Assembly (NCBI RefSeq): GCF_001584325.1
Contig: NZ_LSAZ01000041.1
Location: forward strand, 310,001-374,000
Length of the DNA: 64,000 bases
DNA from: Bacillus nakamurai
Lineage (GTDB): Bacteria; Bacillota; Bacilli; Bacillales; Bacillaceae
Reading direction: 5' to 3'
Every line of letters begins with the position of its first letter. Positions within the stretch are counted from its first letter, which is position 1. Position numbers and translations under genes: made by a program. The notes beneath the pieces are model-generated. The model was not told the DNA's origin. It saw nothing but the letters and a program-made list of their open reading frames with translations, and did no database searches. Positions 32,901-41,900 of this stretch are shown one piece after another.

Positions 32901-35900
32901 CGCCGGCAATGCGTTTATGGATGCATATGCCGCTTACAGAGATTCATTGGCAGCCGTCAACTTGCGGCACGGGAAAACGATTTCCTTCAACTGGCCGCTG
33001 TGGAAAGAAGGCGGAATGCAGGCCGGGGCTGAGACTGAACAGATGATGCTCAAAACCTTCGGAATGGTTCCGCTTCAAAAGGAGACCGGCTTAGCCGCAT
33101 TTTATGAAGGAATGGCTCACACAAAGCCGCATCTTGTTGCAGCAGAAGGGATTGCGGCAAAATTGAAACAGACATTCCTAGCCGTTTCTGAACCTGAAAC
33201 GGCAGAAGAGAAACATACGGCTGCATCGGCCGTTTCAGAAAGCAAATGGCATGACTCGCTGACCCAAATGGTAAGTTCGATTTTAAAAGTCAGCCGTGAG
33301 GACATTGATATTGATACCGAGCTGAGTGAATACGGTTTTGATTCAGTCTCGTTTACCGTCTTTACAAATCAATTAAATGAAGCGCATCAGCTGGAGCTTG
33401 CGCCGACGATTTTCTTTGAATACGGGACCATCCGCAGCTTAGCAGAATATTTGACGGATGAAGTGAAAGCAGAGCTTTCTCCTGCGTCAATAGAGCCGGA
33501 ACACGCCAAACCTCATCAAGCGCTTCATACCTCTTTGACAGGCATGGTAAGCGAGATTTTAAAAGTTGACCGCGAGGACATTGATGCTGATACCGAGCTG
33601 AGTGAATACGGTTTTGATTCAGTCTCCTTCACCGTCTTTACAAACCGGATTAATGAAACGCATCAGCTGGAGCTTGCGCCGACGATCTTCTTTGAATACG
33701 GAACGATCAACAGCCTGGCCGGACATTTGGCGAAAGAGTATCACGGCCGATTTGCCGAGACGAAGCCGAAAGAGGTTTCAGTAGAAGAGCACTCAAAATC
33801 CCGAAAGCCGAAAGAGGCAAGAAGAAAACGTTTCGCATCGGTTAGTACCGCCAAGGCAGAAACACCGAAGCAAACGAAACCTCGTTTTGAACCGGTTGCC
33901 ATTGTCGGCATCAGCGGCAGATTCCCTGGTGCGAAGGATGTTGATGAATTTTGGAGCAATCTGAAAGAAGGAAAAGACTGCATCACAACGATTCCGAAAG
34001 ACCGCTGGGATTGGGAGGCGTTTGATGGCGACCCGAATCTTGAAGAAAATAAAACGGATATCAAGTGGGGCGGATTTATTGACGGCATCGCCGAGTTTGA
34101 CCCGCTGTTCTTTGGCATTTCACCGCGGGAAGCTCAGTATTTGGACCCGCAGCAGCGGTTATTACTGACCTTTGCCTGGCGGGCGATAGAAGATGCGGGA
34201 TGTAAGCCGGAGAGCCTTTCCGGCACAAATACGGGTGTCTTTATCGGGACGGGAAATACCGGATATAAAGATTTATTCACAAGAGCCGGACTGCCTCTGG
34301 AAGGCCATGCGGCGACAGGCAGCATGATTCCTTCAGTAGGGCCGAACCGATTAAGCTATTTATTAAATCTTCACGGTCCGAGCGAGCCAGTTGAAACGGC
34401 ATGCTCAAGCTCGCTTGTGGCAATCCACCGCGCGGTTTCCGCTATGCAAAACGGAGAGTGTGACATGGCGATTGCCGGCGGGATCAACACCATTTTGACC
34501 GAGGAAGCGCACATCAGCTACAGCAAAGCAGGCATGCTCAGTAAAGACGGCAAATGCAAAACGTTCTCTAAAGACGCCAACGGATATGTCAGAGGAGAAG
34601 GCGCCGGGATTATTATGCTGAAAAAACTGGCTGATGCTGAACGGGACGGCAATCCGATTTACGGTATTATCCGCGGTACGGCGGAAAATCACGGAGGCCG
34701 GGCCAACACATTAACCTCGCCGAATCCGAAACAGCAGGCTGATTTATTGGTGAATGCCTACCGGAAAGCGGAAGTTGATCCGAGCACCGTCACTTATATT
34801 GAAGCGCACGGAACGGGAACCGAATTGGGCGATCCGATTGAAATAAACGGTTTAAAGGCGGCGTTTCAAAAGCTGTCAGAAACAAATGAAAAGCCTGAAG
34901 CAGCCAATCATCGATGCGGCATCGGCTCAGTCAAAAGCAATATCGGCCACTTAGAGCTTGCTGCGGGAATTTCAGGTGTTGTGAAAGTGCTTTTGCAAAT
35001 GAAGCATAAAACATTGGTCAAGAGCCTGCATTCCGAAACGATCAATCCTTATATCCAGCTGAAAGACAGTCCTTTCTATATCGTGCAGGAAAATCAGGAG
35101 TGGAAGGCTTTAGCAGACAAAAACGGAAAAATCATTCCGCGCCGTGCCGGGGTCAGCTCGTTCGGTATCGGCGGCGTCAACGCCCATATTGTCATTGAAG
35201 AGTATATACCGGAAGAAGCGGCTGATTCTGAACAAAAAGCAAGCCCGGACAATCCGGCGATTATCCTCCTGTCTGCCAAATCAAAAGCAAAACTTCACGA
35301 ACAGGCGGTACAGCTGCTGGAGGAGATTCACAAAAAACCATACACCGATATGGATTTGGCCGCTATCGCTTATACGCTGCAAACCGGAAGGGACGAAATG
35401 GAAGAACGCTTGGCATTTCTCGCAGCAACGATGTCGGAGCTGGAAACGAAGCTGCATGCTTTCACGGAGAATCAAAAAGATGCTCAAGGGCTTTACACCG
35501 GACAGTCTCGCAATAAAGAGACGTTTGCCCTGTTTACGGCTGATGAAGATATGGACATCGTCATCGATGCCTGGATCAGAAAAAGAAAATACGCCAAGCT
35601 GGCAGAGGTATGGGTAAAAGGCGGCGTGATCAATTGGAACCGTCTGTATGAAGACAACAGGCCGCGTTTGATCAGTCTTCCGTCCTATCCGTTCGCAAAA
35701 GACACGTACTGGCTGCCTGAACATAACAGAAAGCAAAAGTCTCATAAAGAGAAACGGTCAAAGAATATGCTGACGAAACAATGGGAGCTGAGTCCCGCGG
35801 AATATCGGGAACCAAGCACACATCCAGTCGCGATTTTGGCAGGCCGGGAAACAATGAATCTGGCAGAAGAAGTTTCAGCGCATTTTCCGAATCACCGGAT

Positions 35901-38900
35901 TATCGGCACGGCAGAACTGTCTGCTGAATATGATTGGAAAAGCTTTGACGGAGTCATCGATCTTCTCGGCGCAGTGAAAGAAGACCATGGAGACATCATG
36001 GGAGTGGAGTGGCTCCAAAAGCTGATTGAGCATGGCCGTAAAGACGGCATTACGCTGCTTTGCGTAACGAAAGAGTTGGAGTCGTTAGGAAAAGGAACTA
36101 CTCAAATAACAGGGGCAGGACGGGCCGGCCTGTACCGGATGCTTGCATGCGAGTACAGCCACCTCGTATCGAGACATCTCGATCTTGAAGCGTCTCTGGA
36201 GAGTTCACGGCTTGCGAAACAAATCGCGGATGAATTTAATGCCAGCTCTGATGAAGCCGAGATTTGCCGGAGGGACGGCATGAGGTACCGCGCCGTATTA
36301 AAAGCCTCTGAAAATCAGGATTTACATGAAGAGCGGACGGATTTTCCTGAAGATCATGTGCTTTTCATTACCGGCGGCACACGGGGAATCGGACTGTTAT
36401 GCGCCCGTCATTTTACCGAGCATTACGGAGTGAAAAAGCTCGTGCTCACAGGCCGTGAAACGCTCCCGCCGCGAAAAGAGTGGACGGGTGGCTTGAAAGG
36501 GGCCCCGGCTTCTGTAAGAGAGAAAATTCAAGCCGTGCTCGAATTAGAAGCAAAAGGCGTAAAAGTACACGTATTGTCCGTCCCGTTAGCGGATGAAGCA
36601 GTCTTGAAACAAGAGCTGAATCATATTAAACAGACGCTCGGACCGATCGGAGGCGTCATCCATTGTGCGGGTGTAACCGATAAAGAAACGCTGGCGTTTA
36701 TCAGAAAAACCGATGAAGATATACACCGCGTGCTTGAACCGAAAATAGACGGGCTTCGGGCGTTATACAACGTGTTTAGCGGCGAGCCGCTGAAGTTTTT
36801 CGTTTTGTTTTCATCCGTTTCAGCGGCAATTCCGGCGCTTTCGGCAGGACAAGCTGATTATGCCATGGCGAATGCGTATATGGATTACTTTGCGAATGCA
36901 TTCCAAGAGCATTCTCCGATTGTCAGTATCCAATGGCCGAACTGGAAAGAAACCGGGATGGGCGAAGTGACGAACAAAGCATACAAAGACAGCGGCTTGT
37001 ACAGCATTACGAATGCAGAAGGATTACAGCTTTTAGATGGCATTTTAGCCCGGTCAATCCGGGGAGCGGTACTGCCGGCCGTTTCAAATCCAGAGCATTG
37101 GAAACCGGAACAATTCATGCGGCGCAGCAAACAGGTTATGCACGAAAAGAGTCCGGCGGATCAAAAACCGGCTGGGAAAATCGCCGATCCGGCCGAAAAT
37201 CACGACCTATTAGCGAAGAAAACAGAAGCTTGGCTGACGGAGTTATTTTCTGAAGAGCTTCGGATTGATCAAGATCAGCTTGAGACAGACGTATTATTCC
37301 AAGATTACGGTGTGGATTCCATCATTCTCGCCCAGCTCTTGCAGCGGATTAACCGGAGCCTTGAAGCGTCGCTGGACCCGTCGATTCTTTATGAATACCC
37401 GACGATTCAAAGCTTTGCCGTCTGGCTTATTGAAGGCTATGCTGAGCCATTGTCAGGCATGTTTGAGATGGAGGCGCCGGAGCCTGCTTCTAAAGCACAG
37501 GCTGAGCCGGCAGGTGAAAAACCAGCTGCTGTATGGCAAGAGGAGCCGTTTGACGGAGGACCGCACGGTGAGGATATTGCGGTAGTCGGCATGTCGTGCC
37601 GCTTTCCGGGGGCAGACACCTTAGAGGCGTATTGGTCGCTTCTTGCGGAAGGCCGTTCGTCAATCCGTCCTGTTCCGCAGGAGCGCTGGGACTCAGAGAC
37701 GCCTTATTACGCAGGAGTGCTTGACGGCATTCATGAGTTTGATCCTGAATTCTTTTTACTTCCTGAAGAGGATGTAAAGGCGATGGACCCGCAAGCTTTG
37801 GCTGCGTTAGAAGAGTGCCTGAACCTGTGGTATCACGCAGGATATACACCGGAGGAAGTAAAAGGTGAGCCGATCGGCGTTTACCTCGGCGGACGAAGCC
37901 GTCATAAACCGGGTGAAGAGAATCTCTTAGATGCGAAAAATCCGATTGTAGCAGTGGGCCAAAATTATTTGGCGGCTAACCTGTCTCAATATTTTGATAT
38001 GCGCGGTCCGAGTCTTGTGCTGGATACGGCTTGTTCCTCTGCTTTAGTCGGCATGAATATGGCCGTTCAAGCCCTTTTAACCGGAGAAATTAAAGCAGCC
38101 GTCGTGGGCGGCGTGAGCCTGTTTGAGTCTGAAGAAACCCATAAACTGTTTGACCAGCGCGGCATATTAAGCGAAGCTTCTTCCTTCCATGTTTTTGATG
38201 AACGTGCCGATGGAGTCGTGCTTGGCGAGGGCGTCGGAATGGTTCTGTTAAAAACGGTGAAGCAGGCGCTTAAGGACGGGGATTCCATTTATGCCGTAGT
38301 GAAGGCGGCTTCCGTCAATAACGACGGAAGAACGGCAGGACCGGCTACGCCAAGCCTGGAGGCGCAAAAAGCCGTCATGAAGGCGGCTCTCGCTAAAAGC
38401 GGCAAACAGCCGGAAGATATCAGTTATATCGAAGCAAACGGTTCCGGTACGGTCGTTACCGATCTTTTAGAACTGAAAGCCATTCAATCAGTCTATCGGC
38501 CTCAAGACGCCGGTCCGCTCGGAATCGGCTCTGTGAAGCCGAATATCGGGCACCCGCTTTGCGCGGAAGGCATTGCAAGCTTCATTAAAGTCGTTCTCAT
38601 GCTGAAAGAGCGCAGCTTCGTGCCGTTTTTATCCGGCGAACAAGAAAATGCACATTTTGATAGAGAAAAGGCCAATATCATGTTCAGCCGTGCTCTGACG
38701 GAGTGGCCGTCATCCCTTCCGGCAGCAGGGGTAAACTGCTTTGCCGACGGCGGAACGAATGCCCACGTCATTATTGAAGCGTGGCAGGAAGACGGAGAAC
38801 GCAAAGTCAAGCGCCGCCCTTTGACGCCGCCTGTATTAAAAAAGCGGCTGATTTCGCCGGACAGCCGTGAGAAAACAAATGAGAAAACTGCGGCAAACAT

Positions 38901-38928
38901 CTGGGATACCTATGAAGTGGAGGTTTAA
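23971..38928 (+). CDS. baeJ: BaeJ, hybrid NRPS/trans-AT PKS megasynthase (loading, Gly and first extension modules)
   Basis: This 4985-residue cytosolic synthase starts at ATG 23971 after TGGAGG. Domains: acyl-AMP ligase about 20-560 (LLTSGSTGTPK near 193); ACP S617; condensation about 675-1110 (H806-H-x3-D811-G812); adenylation about 1130-1625; PCP S1676; KS1 C1919 (HANCSSS); DH H2386 and D2556/Q2560; KR TGGAGSLG 2833-2840 with Y2976 and N2980; tandem ACPs S3125 and S3217; KS2 C3478; KR TGGTRGIG from 4134, Y4297/N4301; ACP S4450; KS0 C4688 with N4823 where EAHGTGT has His. No AT domain is present. The A-domain pocket reads by eye D-I-L-(Q)-L-G-M-I-W, near the glycine code. In B. subtilis PksJ the AL-ACP takes the branched alpha-keto starter and its KR also reduces that alpha-ketone. 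The C-terminal KS0 needs the DH at the start of BaeL. baeL begins 1 bp later. Confidence 0.95.
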   Translation: MKRDMNESGLLKPSVSYGKPLRLSADQPMTIPEVLHKTAAAVGDTKGITYIQPDGTEVYQTYSGLRKIALSIVKGLRQSGVKAADEVILQLSDNSQLIPAFWGCVLAGAIPVPLAAAPAYTEMNSGTQKLKDAWTLLNEPFVITSREMLAEMTEWAKEQELAGFCALAAEDLSAADMETDWHHPRPEDLAMLLLTSGSTGTPKAVMLSHENIVCMVKGNIQMQGYTSEDITFNWMPFDHVGGIGMLHLRDVYLGCKEINIPSESILMDPLKWLDLIDHYRASVTWAPNFAFGLLADFAEDIQARNWDLSSMRYMLNGGEAAVAKVGRRIMELLEPHGLPANAIRPAWGMSETSSGVIFSDEFTRANTSDEDRFVEIGLPIPGFNMRIADERNQVVEEGEIGRFQVSGLTVTSGYYERPDLNESVFTEDGWFETGDLGFLREGRLTITGRTKDAIIINGVNFYSHAIESAVEELPEIETSFTAACAVRPNQSTTDKLAIFFVTSVQLDDSRTAKLLQTIHQHVTQKVGVTPDYLLPVAKEDIPKTAIGKIQRTQLKTSFEQGQFDSLHKKRLGADISETPAAEKVIKNEFIRFLKDELEISDELIDADTPFQSLGVNSIKMMRLARSIEKTYHIRLTARELHKHPTIGALAAYTAEKTPDQLIPVQSAPSAVTEKKQTALPLSEVQKGLWTLQKMSPESSGYHVPLCFRFTSVIDKEKLKQAFQLVLEQHPMLKRVVKEADGDFYLVEAAYSVDLTEEDISEVRESDIPALIRKKVKEPFVKESGPLLRIQLFSKSDTEHFLLAVIHHIIFDGVSSITFIHSLLDHYEALLQGKENDQSVSAVTHYDFAAWEKRYLAGEESKASRSYWKEQLGGTLPDLQLPSIRTSRTAPEFAEDTYTRRLPDRLLQGLTSFANAYSTNLSTVFLSCYMVLLSKYTDKEDIVVGMPAMVRPEERFDSVIGHFLNMLPIRNKVNRKEPFAQFVKKVQDSVLDGLDHSFYPFPKMVRDINVKPQQIGSPIFTTAFFYQNFLQHSSYQSMLDQYEEFSCEFVKDIHQEGEYDLVFELWEEESGMDLTLKYSTELFDEAGVSRLFDQFVHTAESLTGQADLPLEDISPLPKEVEDLILHTWNETSREYPDVCFHELFERQAAKTPDACAVVYETDTLTYRELDEKSTKLALFLQAHGAGPDGLIGIYTDRSLEMAVGLLGILKAGGAYVPLDPSYPADRLEYMIADSGITMAMTTADLQDSLNWSSVQAVAVDRDWHEIERTAAERTALKRLVTPDDLAYVIYTSGSTGKPKGVMIPHRALTNFLTSMVQEPGLSSEDKLLAVTTYCFDISALELYLPLIKGAECNICKTEYTKDAKKLKELIKEYKPTIMQATPFTWKMLFHSGWTNEEQIKILCGGEALSEQLKQQFLNTGSEAWNMFGPTETTIWSAVQLITEKQSALTIGRPIANTRIYILDSHLKPVPPGVAGELCIAGDGLARGYFNKPDLSDKAFVKHELVRDSKLYKTGDMARWLPDGRIEYMGRMDSQVKIRGYRIELGDIESKLNAHPDVQESVVVVNSHTGNERLAAYYIAQNGESLLSAKELRNYLKKALPAYMVPAYFIRLEELPLTPNGKVDRKRLAQRDVTEKSAETKAFSSSEIQHTVLAIWQDVLNNGEIEPDDRFFDAGGDSLLAVTAADRITQELHCEFSVTELFEYATVKEISRHLADQKPKEAVLSAVPHKKTRSDSRKNPSRDLPDYYEDSVAVIGISCEFPGAENHFEFWNNLKEGKESIAFFTKEELRRFGVSEEHADHPGFVAAKSALDGKEMFDPGFFGFSPKDAEFMDPQLRMLLLHSWKAIEDAGYISKEISETSVYMSASNNSYRSLLPEETTGQLETPDGYVSWVLAQSGTIPTMISHKLGLKGPSYFVHANCSSSLIGLHSAYKSLQSGESKYALVGGATLHTESNAGYVHQPGLNFSSDGHIKAFDASADGMMGGEGAAVVLLKNAADAVTDGDHIYALLRGIGVNNDGADKVGFYAPSVKGQADVIQKVIDQTGINPETVSYVEAHGTGTKLGDPIELSALRSVYGQYTDKKQYCGIGSVKTNVGHLDTAAGMAGCIKVVMSLYHQELAPSINYKEPNPNLDIENSPFYVVEEKKALSREIKTHRMALSSFGLGGTNTHAIFEQYQASSRQEDWSGPFIIPMSARKKERLKDYARQLLAFLQTKEMTDAVLADAAYTFQIGREAMEQRAAFITSGIAELKQQLGDFINDKPSVKGCFKGEKQQAKDMAWLSDDDDSAELIEKWLAKGKGNKLAEMWSKGVDINWHKLYKDKRPNRISMPVYPFAKEPYWPKKTARKTSAEQNGISALHPLVHQNTSDLSQQRFSSLFTGSEFFLTDHVVREKAVLPGAAYLEMAHEAVKRALGGLLEDDDRITLHHTVWMKPIVVHEQQRQVHIALFPEEDGIISYDIYSVNETEEVLHSQGRVEIIKADKQPEADLSALQSRCSADRLDPAAFYEEGRSRGMFHGKAFQGIETAYIGEKEVLARLHLPASVSDTGGQYTLHPSMMDSAVQTATICIMQEFAGQKLILPFVLEHLEVVKRCTPKMWAHARFSEGYQSGDPVQKADIDLFDETGAICVKVRGFSTRVLEGDAETVQTSSASEKIMFEPVWKEAEPSQASDSHADEHLVILCEEARHANGDIASGLKEAGLLMLDGAGGTAAERFQTYAQTIAERIQQMMGEKRKGRILIQTVMSADGSQQLFAGLSGLLKTAELEYGKLTCQLIEISAIEEMPAIAQKLKNDSQRPQDKHIRYKGEKRYVKAWKEMPTALETDAVWKDEGVYLITGGAGSLGLMFAKEITDRVKQPSLILTGRSDVTEAKQHEISMLQTAGANVVYKKLDAADQKANEALIQEIMADFGKLNGIIHGAGVIKDRFLIQKTSQEFQEVLAPKVLGAAYLDEASKDCKLDFFVLFSSVSGSLGNIGQADYAAGNAFMDAYAAYRDSLAAVNLRHGKTISFNWPLWKEGGMQAGAETEQMMLKTFGMVPLQKETGLAAFYEGMAHTKPHLVAAEGIAAKLKQTFLAVSEPETAEEKHTAASAVSESKWHDSLTQMVSSILKVSREDIDIDTELSEYGFDSVSFTVFTNQLNEAHQLELAPTIFFEYGTIRSLAEYLTDEVKAELSPASIEPEHAKPHQALHTSLTGMVSEILKVDREDIDADTELSEYGFDSVSFTVFTNRINETHQLELAPTIFFEYGTINSLAGHLAKEYHGRFAETKPKEVSVEEHSKSRKPKEARRKRFASVSTAKAETPKQTKPRFEPVAIVGISGRFPGAKDVDEFWSNLKEGKDCITTIPKDRWDWEAFDGDPNLEENKTDIKWGGFIDGIAEFDPLFFGISPREAQYLDPQQRLLLTFAWRAIEDAGCKPESLSGTNTGVFIGTGNTGYKDLFTRAGLPLEGHAATGSMIPSVGPNRLSYLLNLHGPSEPVETACSSSLVAIHRAVSAMQNGECDMAIAGGINTILTEEAHISYSKAGMLSKDGKCKTFSKDANGYVRGEGAGIIMLKKLADAERDGNPIYGIIRGTAENHGGRANTLTSPNPKQQADLLVNAYRKAEVDPSTVTYIEAHGTGTELGDPIEINGLKAAFQKLSETNEKPEAANHRCGIGSVKSNIGHLELAAGISGVVKVLLQMKHKTLVKSLHSETINPYIQLKDSPFYIVQENQEWKALADKNGKIIPRRAGVSSFGIGGVNAHIVIEEYIPEEAADSEQKASPDNPAIILLSAKSKAKLHEQAVQLLEEIHKKPYTDMDLAAIAYTLQTGRDEMEERLAFLAATMSELETKLHAFTENQKDAQGLYTGQSRNKETFALFTADEDMDIVIDAWIRKRKYAKLAEVWVKGGVINWNRLYEDNRPRLISLPSYPFAKDTYWLPEHNRKQKSHKEKRSKNMLTKQWELSPAEYREPSTHPVAILAGRETMNLAEEVSAHFPNHRIIGTAELSAEYDWKSFDGVIDLLGAVKEDHGDIMGVEWLQKLIEHGRKDGITLLCVTKELESLGKGTTQITGAGRAGLYRMLACEYSHLVSRHLDLEASLESSRLAKQIADEFNASSDEAEICRRDGMRYRAVLKASENQDLHEERTDFPEDHVLFITGGTRGIGLLCARHFTEHYGVKKLVLTGRETLPPRKEWTGGLKGAPASVREKIQAVLELEAKGVKVHVLSVPLADEAVLKQELNHIKQTLGPIGGVIHCAGVTDKETLAFIRKTDEDIHRVLEPKIDGLRALYNVFSGEPLKFFVLFSSVSAAIPALSAGQADYAMANAYMDYFANAFQEHSPIVSIQWPNWKETGMGEVTNKAYKDSGLYSITNAEGLQLLDGILARSIRGAVLPAVSNPEHWKPEQFMRRSKQVMHEKSPADQKPAGKIADPAENHDLLAKKTEAWLTELFSEELRIDQDQLETDVLFQDYGVDSIILAQLLQRINRSLEASLDPSILYEYPTIQSFAVWLIEGYAEPLSGMFEMEAPEPASKAQAEPAGEKPAAVWQEEPFDGGPHGEDIAVVGMSCRFPGADTLEAYWSLLAEGRSSIRPVPQERWDSETPYYAGVLDGIHEFDPEFFLLPEEDVKAMDPQALAALEECLNLWYHAGYTPEEVKGEPIGVYLGGRSRHKPGEENLLDAKNPIVAVGQNYLAANLSQYFDMRGPSLVLDTACSSALVGMNMAVQALLTGEIKAAVVGGVSLFESEETHKLFDQRGILSEASSFHVFDERADGVVLGEGVGMVLLKTVKQALKDGDSIYAVVKAASVNNDGRTAGPATPSLEAQKAVMKAALAKSGKQPEDISYIEANGSGTVVTDLLELKAIQSVYRPQDAGPLGIGSVKPNIGHPLCAEGIASFIKVVLMLKERSFVPFLSGEQENAHFDREKANIMFSRALTEWPSSLPAAGVNCFADGGTNAHVIIEAWQEDGERKVKRRPLTPPVLKKRLISPDSREKTNEKTAANIWDTYEVEV
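33250..33735 (+). repeat. Tandem duplicated ACP coding units in baeJ
   Basis: Two ACP-coding units start at about 33250 and 33526, exactly 276 bp (92 codons) apart. Long blocks are identical, for example around ACCGAGCTGAGTGAATACGG in both. Both keep YGFDSVSFTVFTN around the phosphopantetheine serine and LELAPTIFFEYGTI. The near identity at synonymous sites points to recent duplication or ongoing gene conversion. Confidence 0.85.
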
Positions 38929-41900
38929 TGTGAAGAACTTCAATAAGCAAATCACTTTATCGCTAAAAAATCCGTTTATTTTTCACCATGCCGTTTACGG
39001 ACAAAAAGTACTTCCGGGATTGGCTTATATAGATATGATTTATCAGATTTTCAAAGAGCGGGGTTATTCTTACGCTGAGCTTCAATTGCGCCATTTGTCA
39101 ATCTATCAGCCGCTTATTGCGAAAGAGGACACTGCCATTAAGCTTACGATCGACTGTACAGAGGTGAAAGAGGGGCGCTGGAAAATCGCCGCAAAAGGAA
39201 AGGAGCTCAGCGGGGGCCGATTGTCATCGGAAGAAAACATATACGTAAAAGCTGAAATGCATTTGGTATCACCGGCGGTATTTCATGACACGCTGGATCT
39301 CAGCCAAATCAAACATGGTGCCGAACGCACTGTCAATTTGGATGAACTGTACGAGCAGTGCAGAAGCCAGGAATTGGTTCACAGCGGATATATGAAAGCA
39401 GAGGGAAATGTGTTTGAGGGGGCAGACGGGGTAACCCTTGATTTGTCACTCGGAAAAGACGCGATAGATCAAGCACAGGGTTTTCTGTTCCATCCGACCC
39501 TCATTGACGGAAGCGGTGTAGGCGCCAATAAACTGATTTCGTCTCTGTTAAATGGGGAAAAGAGGCTGTTTCTGCCTCTTTTCTACGAATCTTTTACAGC
39601 TTCCGACCCTTTGCAGGCCGGGTGCATCACGAGAATCAAACGCTCGTCGCTTCGGCAGGAAAAAGAGCTTATTTACATCACGCTGGAGTTTTTCAACGTG
39701 TCCGGTCAAAAAGTAGCTGAGCTGAAAGATTTCACAAGCAAGCTCGTGCGGGGTGCCGAGCTGATTAATACAAACCGTAAGCCTGAGGCGAAACCTTCGC
39801 CTCCCGCTGACGGCTTACCGGAAGTCTCCGCATCTCTTGAAGGAGAGAATCCGTATGAGGAAGCAGAACAATATGTCAGCAAACTTATGGCGGAAAAAAT
39901 GGAAAAGACGATTGAACAGATTGATACGCAGGCCGGCTACTATGAGATGGGTTTGACCTCTTCGGGATTGCTTGACGTCGTTGAAACCATAAGTGAAAAA
40001 ATCGGAGAAACCCTCTCTCCGACCTTGCTGTTTGAATACACGACGGTAGCAGAATTAGCTGCCTTTCTTACGAAGGAATACGGGAAACATTTCACCGCGT
40101 CACCTGTATTGCCGGAGAAAAAAAGCGAGCCGGCGGTGATGAAACCTGAAATCGGGCAAAGCAGCGTTCTGAAAGATGAGGACATTGCGATTATCGGCAT
40201 GGCGGGCCGCTATCCGAAGGCCGAGAATATTCATGAATTTTGGGAAAACCTCAAAGAAGGAAAGAACTGTGTCAGTGAAATCCCGAAATCCCGCTGGGAC
40301 TGGCGCCGTTTTGAAAATGTAGAGTCGCCTTCCGGGAAGAAAATATCAAAATGGGGCGGATTTATTGATGATCCGGATTGCTTTGATCCTCAGTTTTTCC
40401 GAATTACGCCCCGGGAAGCCGAAACTATGGACCCGCAGGAGCGGCTGTTCCTTCAAACGTGCTGGGAAACGATTGAGGATGCCGGCTATACGCCGAAAAC
40501 GCTAGCTGAGCCGCGCGGGCGGAATAAGCGGCAGCGCGTCGGTGTTTTTGCCGGGGTGATGCACAAAGATTATACATTGGTCGGAGCTGAGGCTTCATCT
40601 GAAGACCATGTGTTTCCGCTTTCTCTTAATTATGCGCAAATTGCAAACAGAGTTTCATATTTTTGTAATTTCCACGGGCCGAGCATGGCGGTTGATACGG
40701 TCTGCTCTTCCTCGCTGACGGCAGTACATCTGGCGCTTGAAAGCATTCGCCGCGGAGAATGTGAAACGGCAATAGCCGGCGGGGTCAATCTGTCGCTGCA
40801 TCCGAATAAATATTTGACTTACGGCTTGTGGGACATGTTTTCAACCGACGGCCTTTGCCATACGTTCGGGAAAGACGGCGACGGCTACGTTCCGGCAGAA
40901 GGACTCGGGGCTGTTTTATTAAAGCCGTTAAAGCAGGCGGTAAAAGACGGCGACCGGATTTATGCTGTTGTAAAAGGCAGTGCCGTTAACCACGTAGGTG
41001 CGGTGAGCGGAATTTCTGTTCCGAGTCCTGTCGCCCAGGCCGATTTAATTGAGACGTGTCTGGACAAAGCGGGAATCGACCCGCGCACGGTCAGCTATAT
41101 CGAAGCGCACGGAACGGGCACTTCTTTAGGTGATCCGATTGAAATTCAAGGACTTGTGAAGGCGTTCCGCCAATATACACAGGACAAGCAGTTCTGTTCC
41201 ATCGGGTCAGTGAAATCCAATATGGGGCATGCGGAATCAGCGGCGGGAATCAGCGGTTTAAGCAAGGTTGTCCTGCAGCTTCACCATAAAACACTGGTGC
41301 CGTCTTTACATTCAGAGGAGCTGAATCCGTACCTAGACTTCAAACAATCGCCATTTTACGTCCAGCATCAAACAGAGGCGTGGCAGCAGCCCGTCGTGAC
41401 AGAAAACGGGAAAGAGACTGTGTACCCGCGGCGTGCGGGGATCAGCTCGTTCGGGGCGACGGGATCAAATGTGCATATCATTTTGGAGGAATTCGTTCCG
41501 AATGAATCAGAGCAGAAAAAAACAGAACCGTCAGAAAATGAGACATTTATCATTCCGCTTTCTGCCCGAAATGAGGAACGGCTTCAGGCGTACGCGGCAA
41601 AGCTGTCTGAATTTCTCCAGCCCGGCCTGCCGCTGAGAGATGCGGCATATACACTTCAGATCGGCCGTGAGCAAATGGAGGAGCGGGTTGTTTTCATCGC
41701 TGAGGATATGACGCAGCTGATAGAGCAGCTGAAAGCTTTTCTTCTAGGCGAAGAGACCAGCCGCTGCTGGAGGGGCAGGGCGGATAAAGACAAACGGAAA
41801 GAGCTCGCTCCCGGCTCGATACATCATTTGCTTTCTGACGGCGGGCTGGAGCTGATCGCTGAAAGATGGGCCGGCGGCGGCACACTGGATTGGAATCTCT

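Noticed and set aside
35144..35617. A 157-codon plus-strand open frame inside baeJ
   Set aside because: It is an out-of-frame shadow of the KS-KR linker; the baeJ frame there is intact and conserved.
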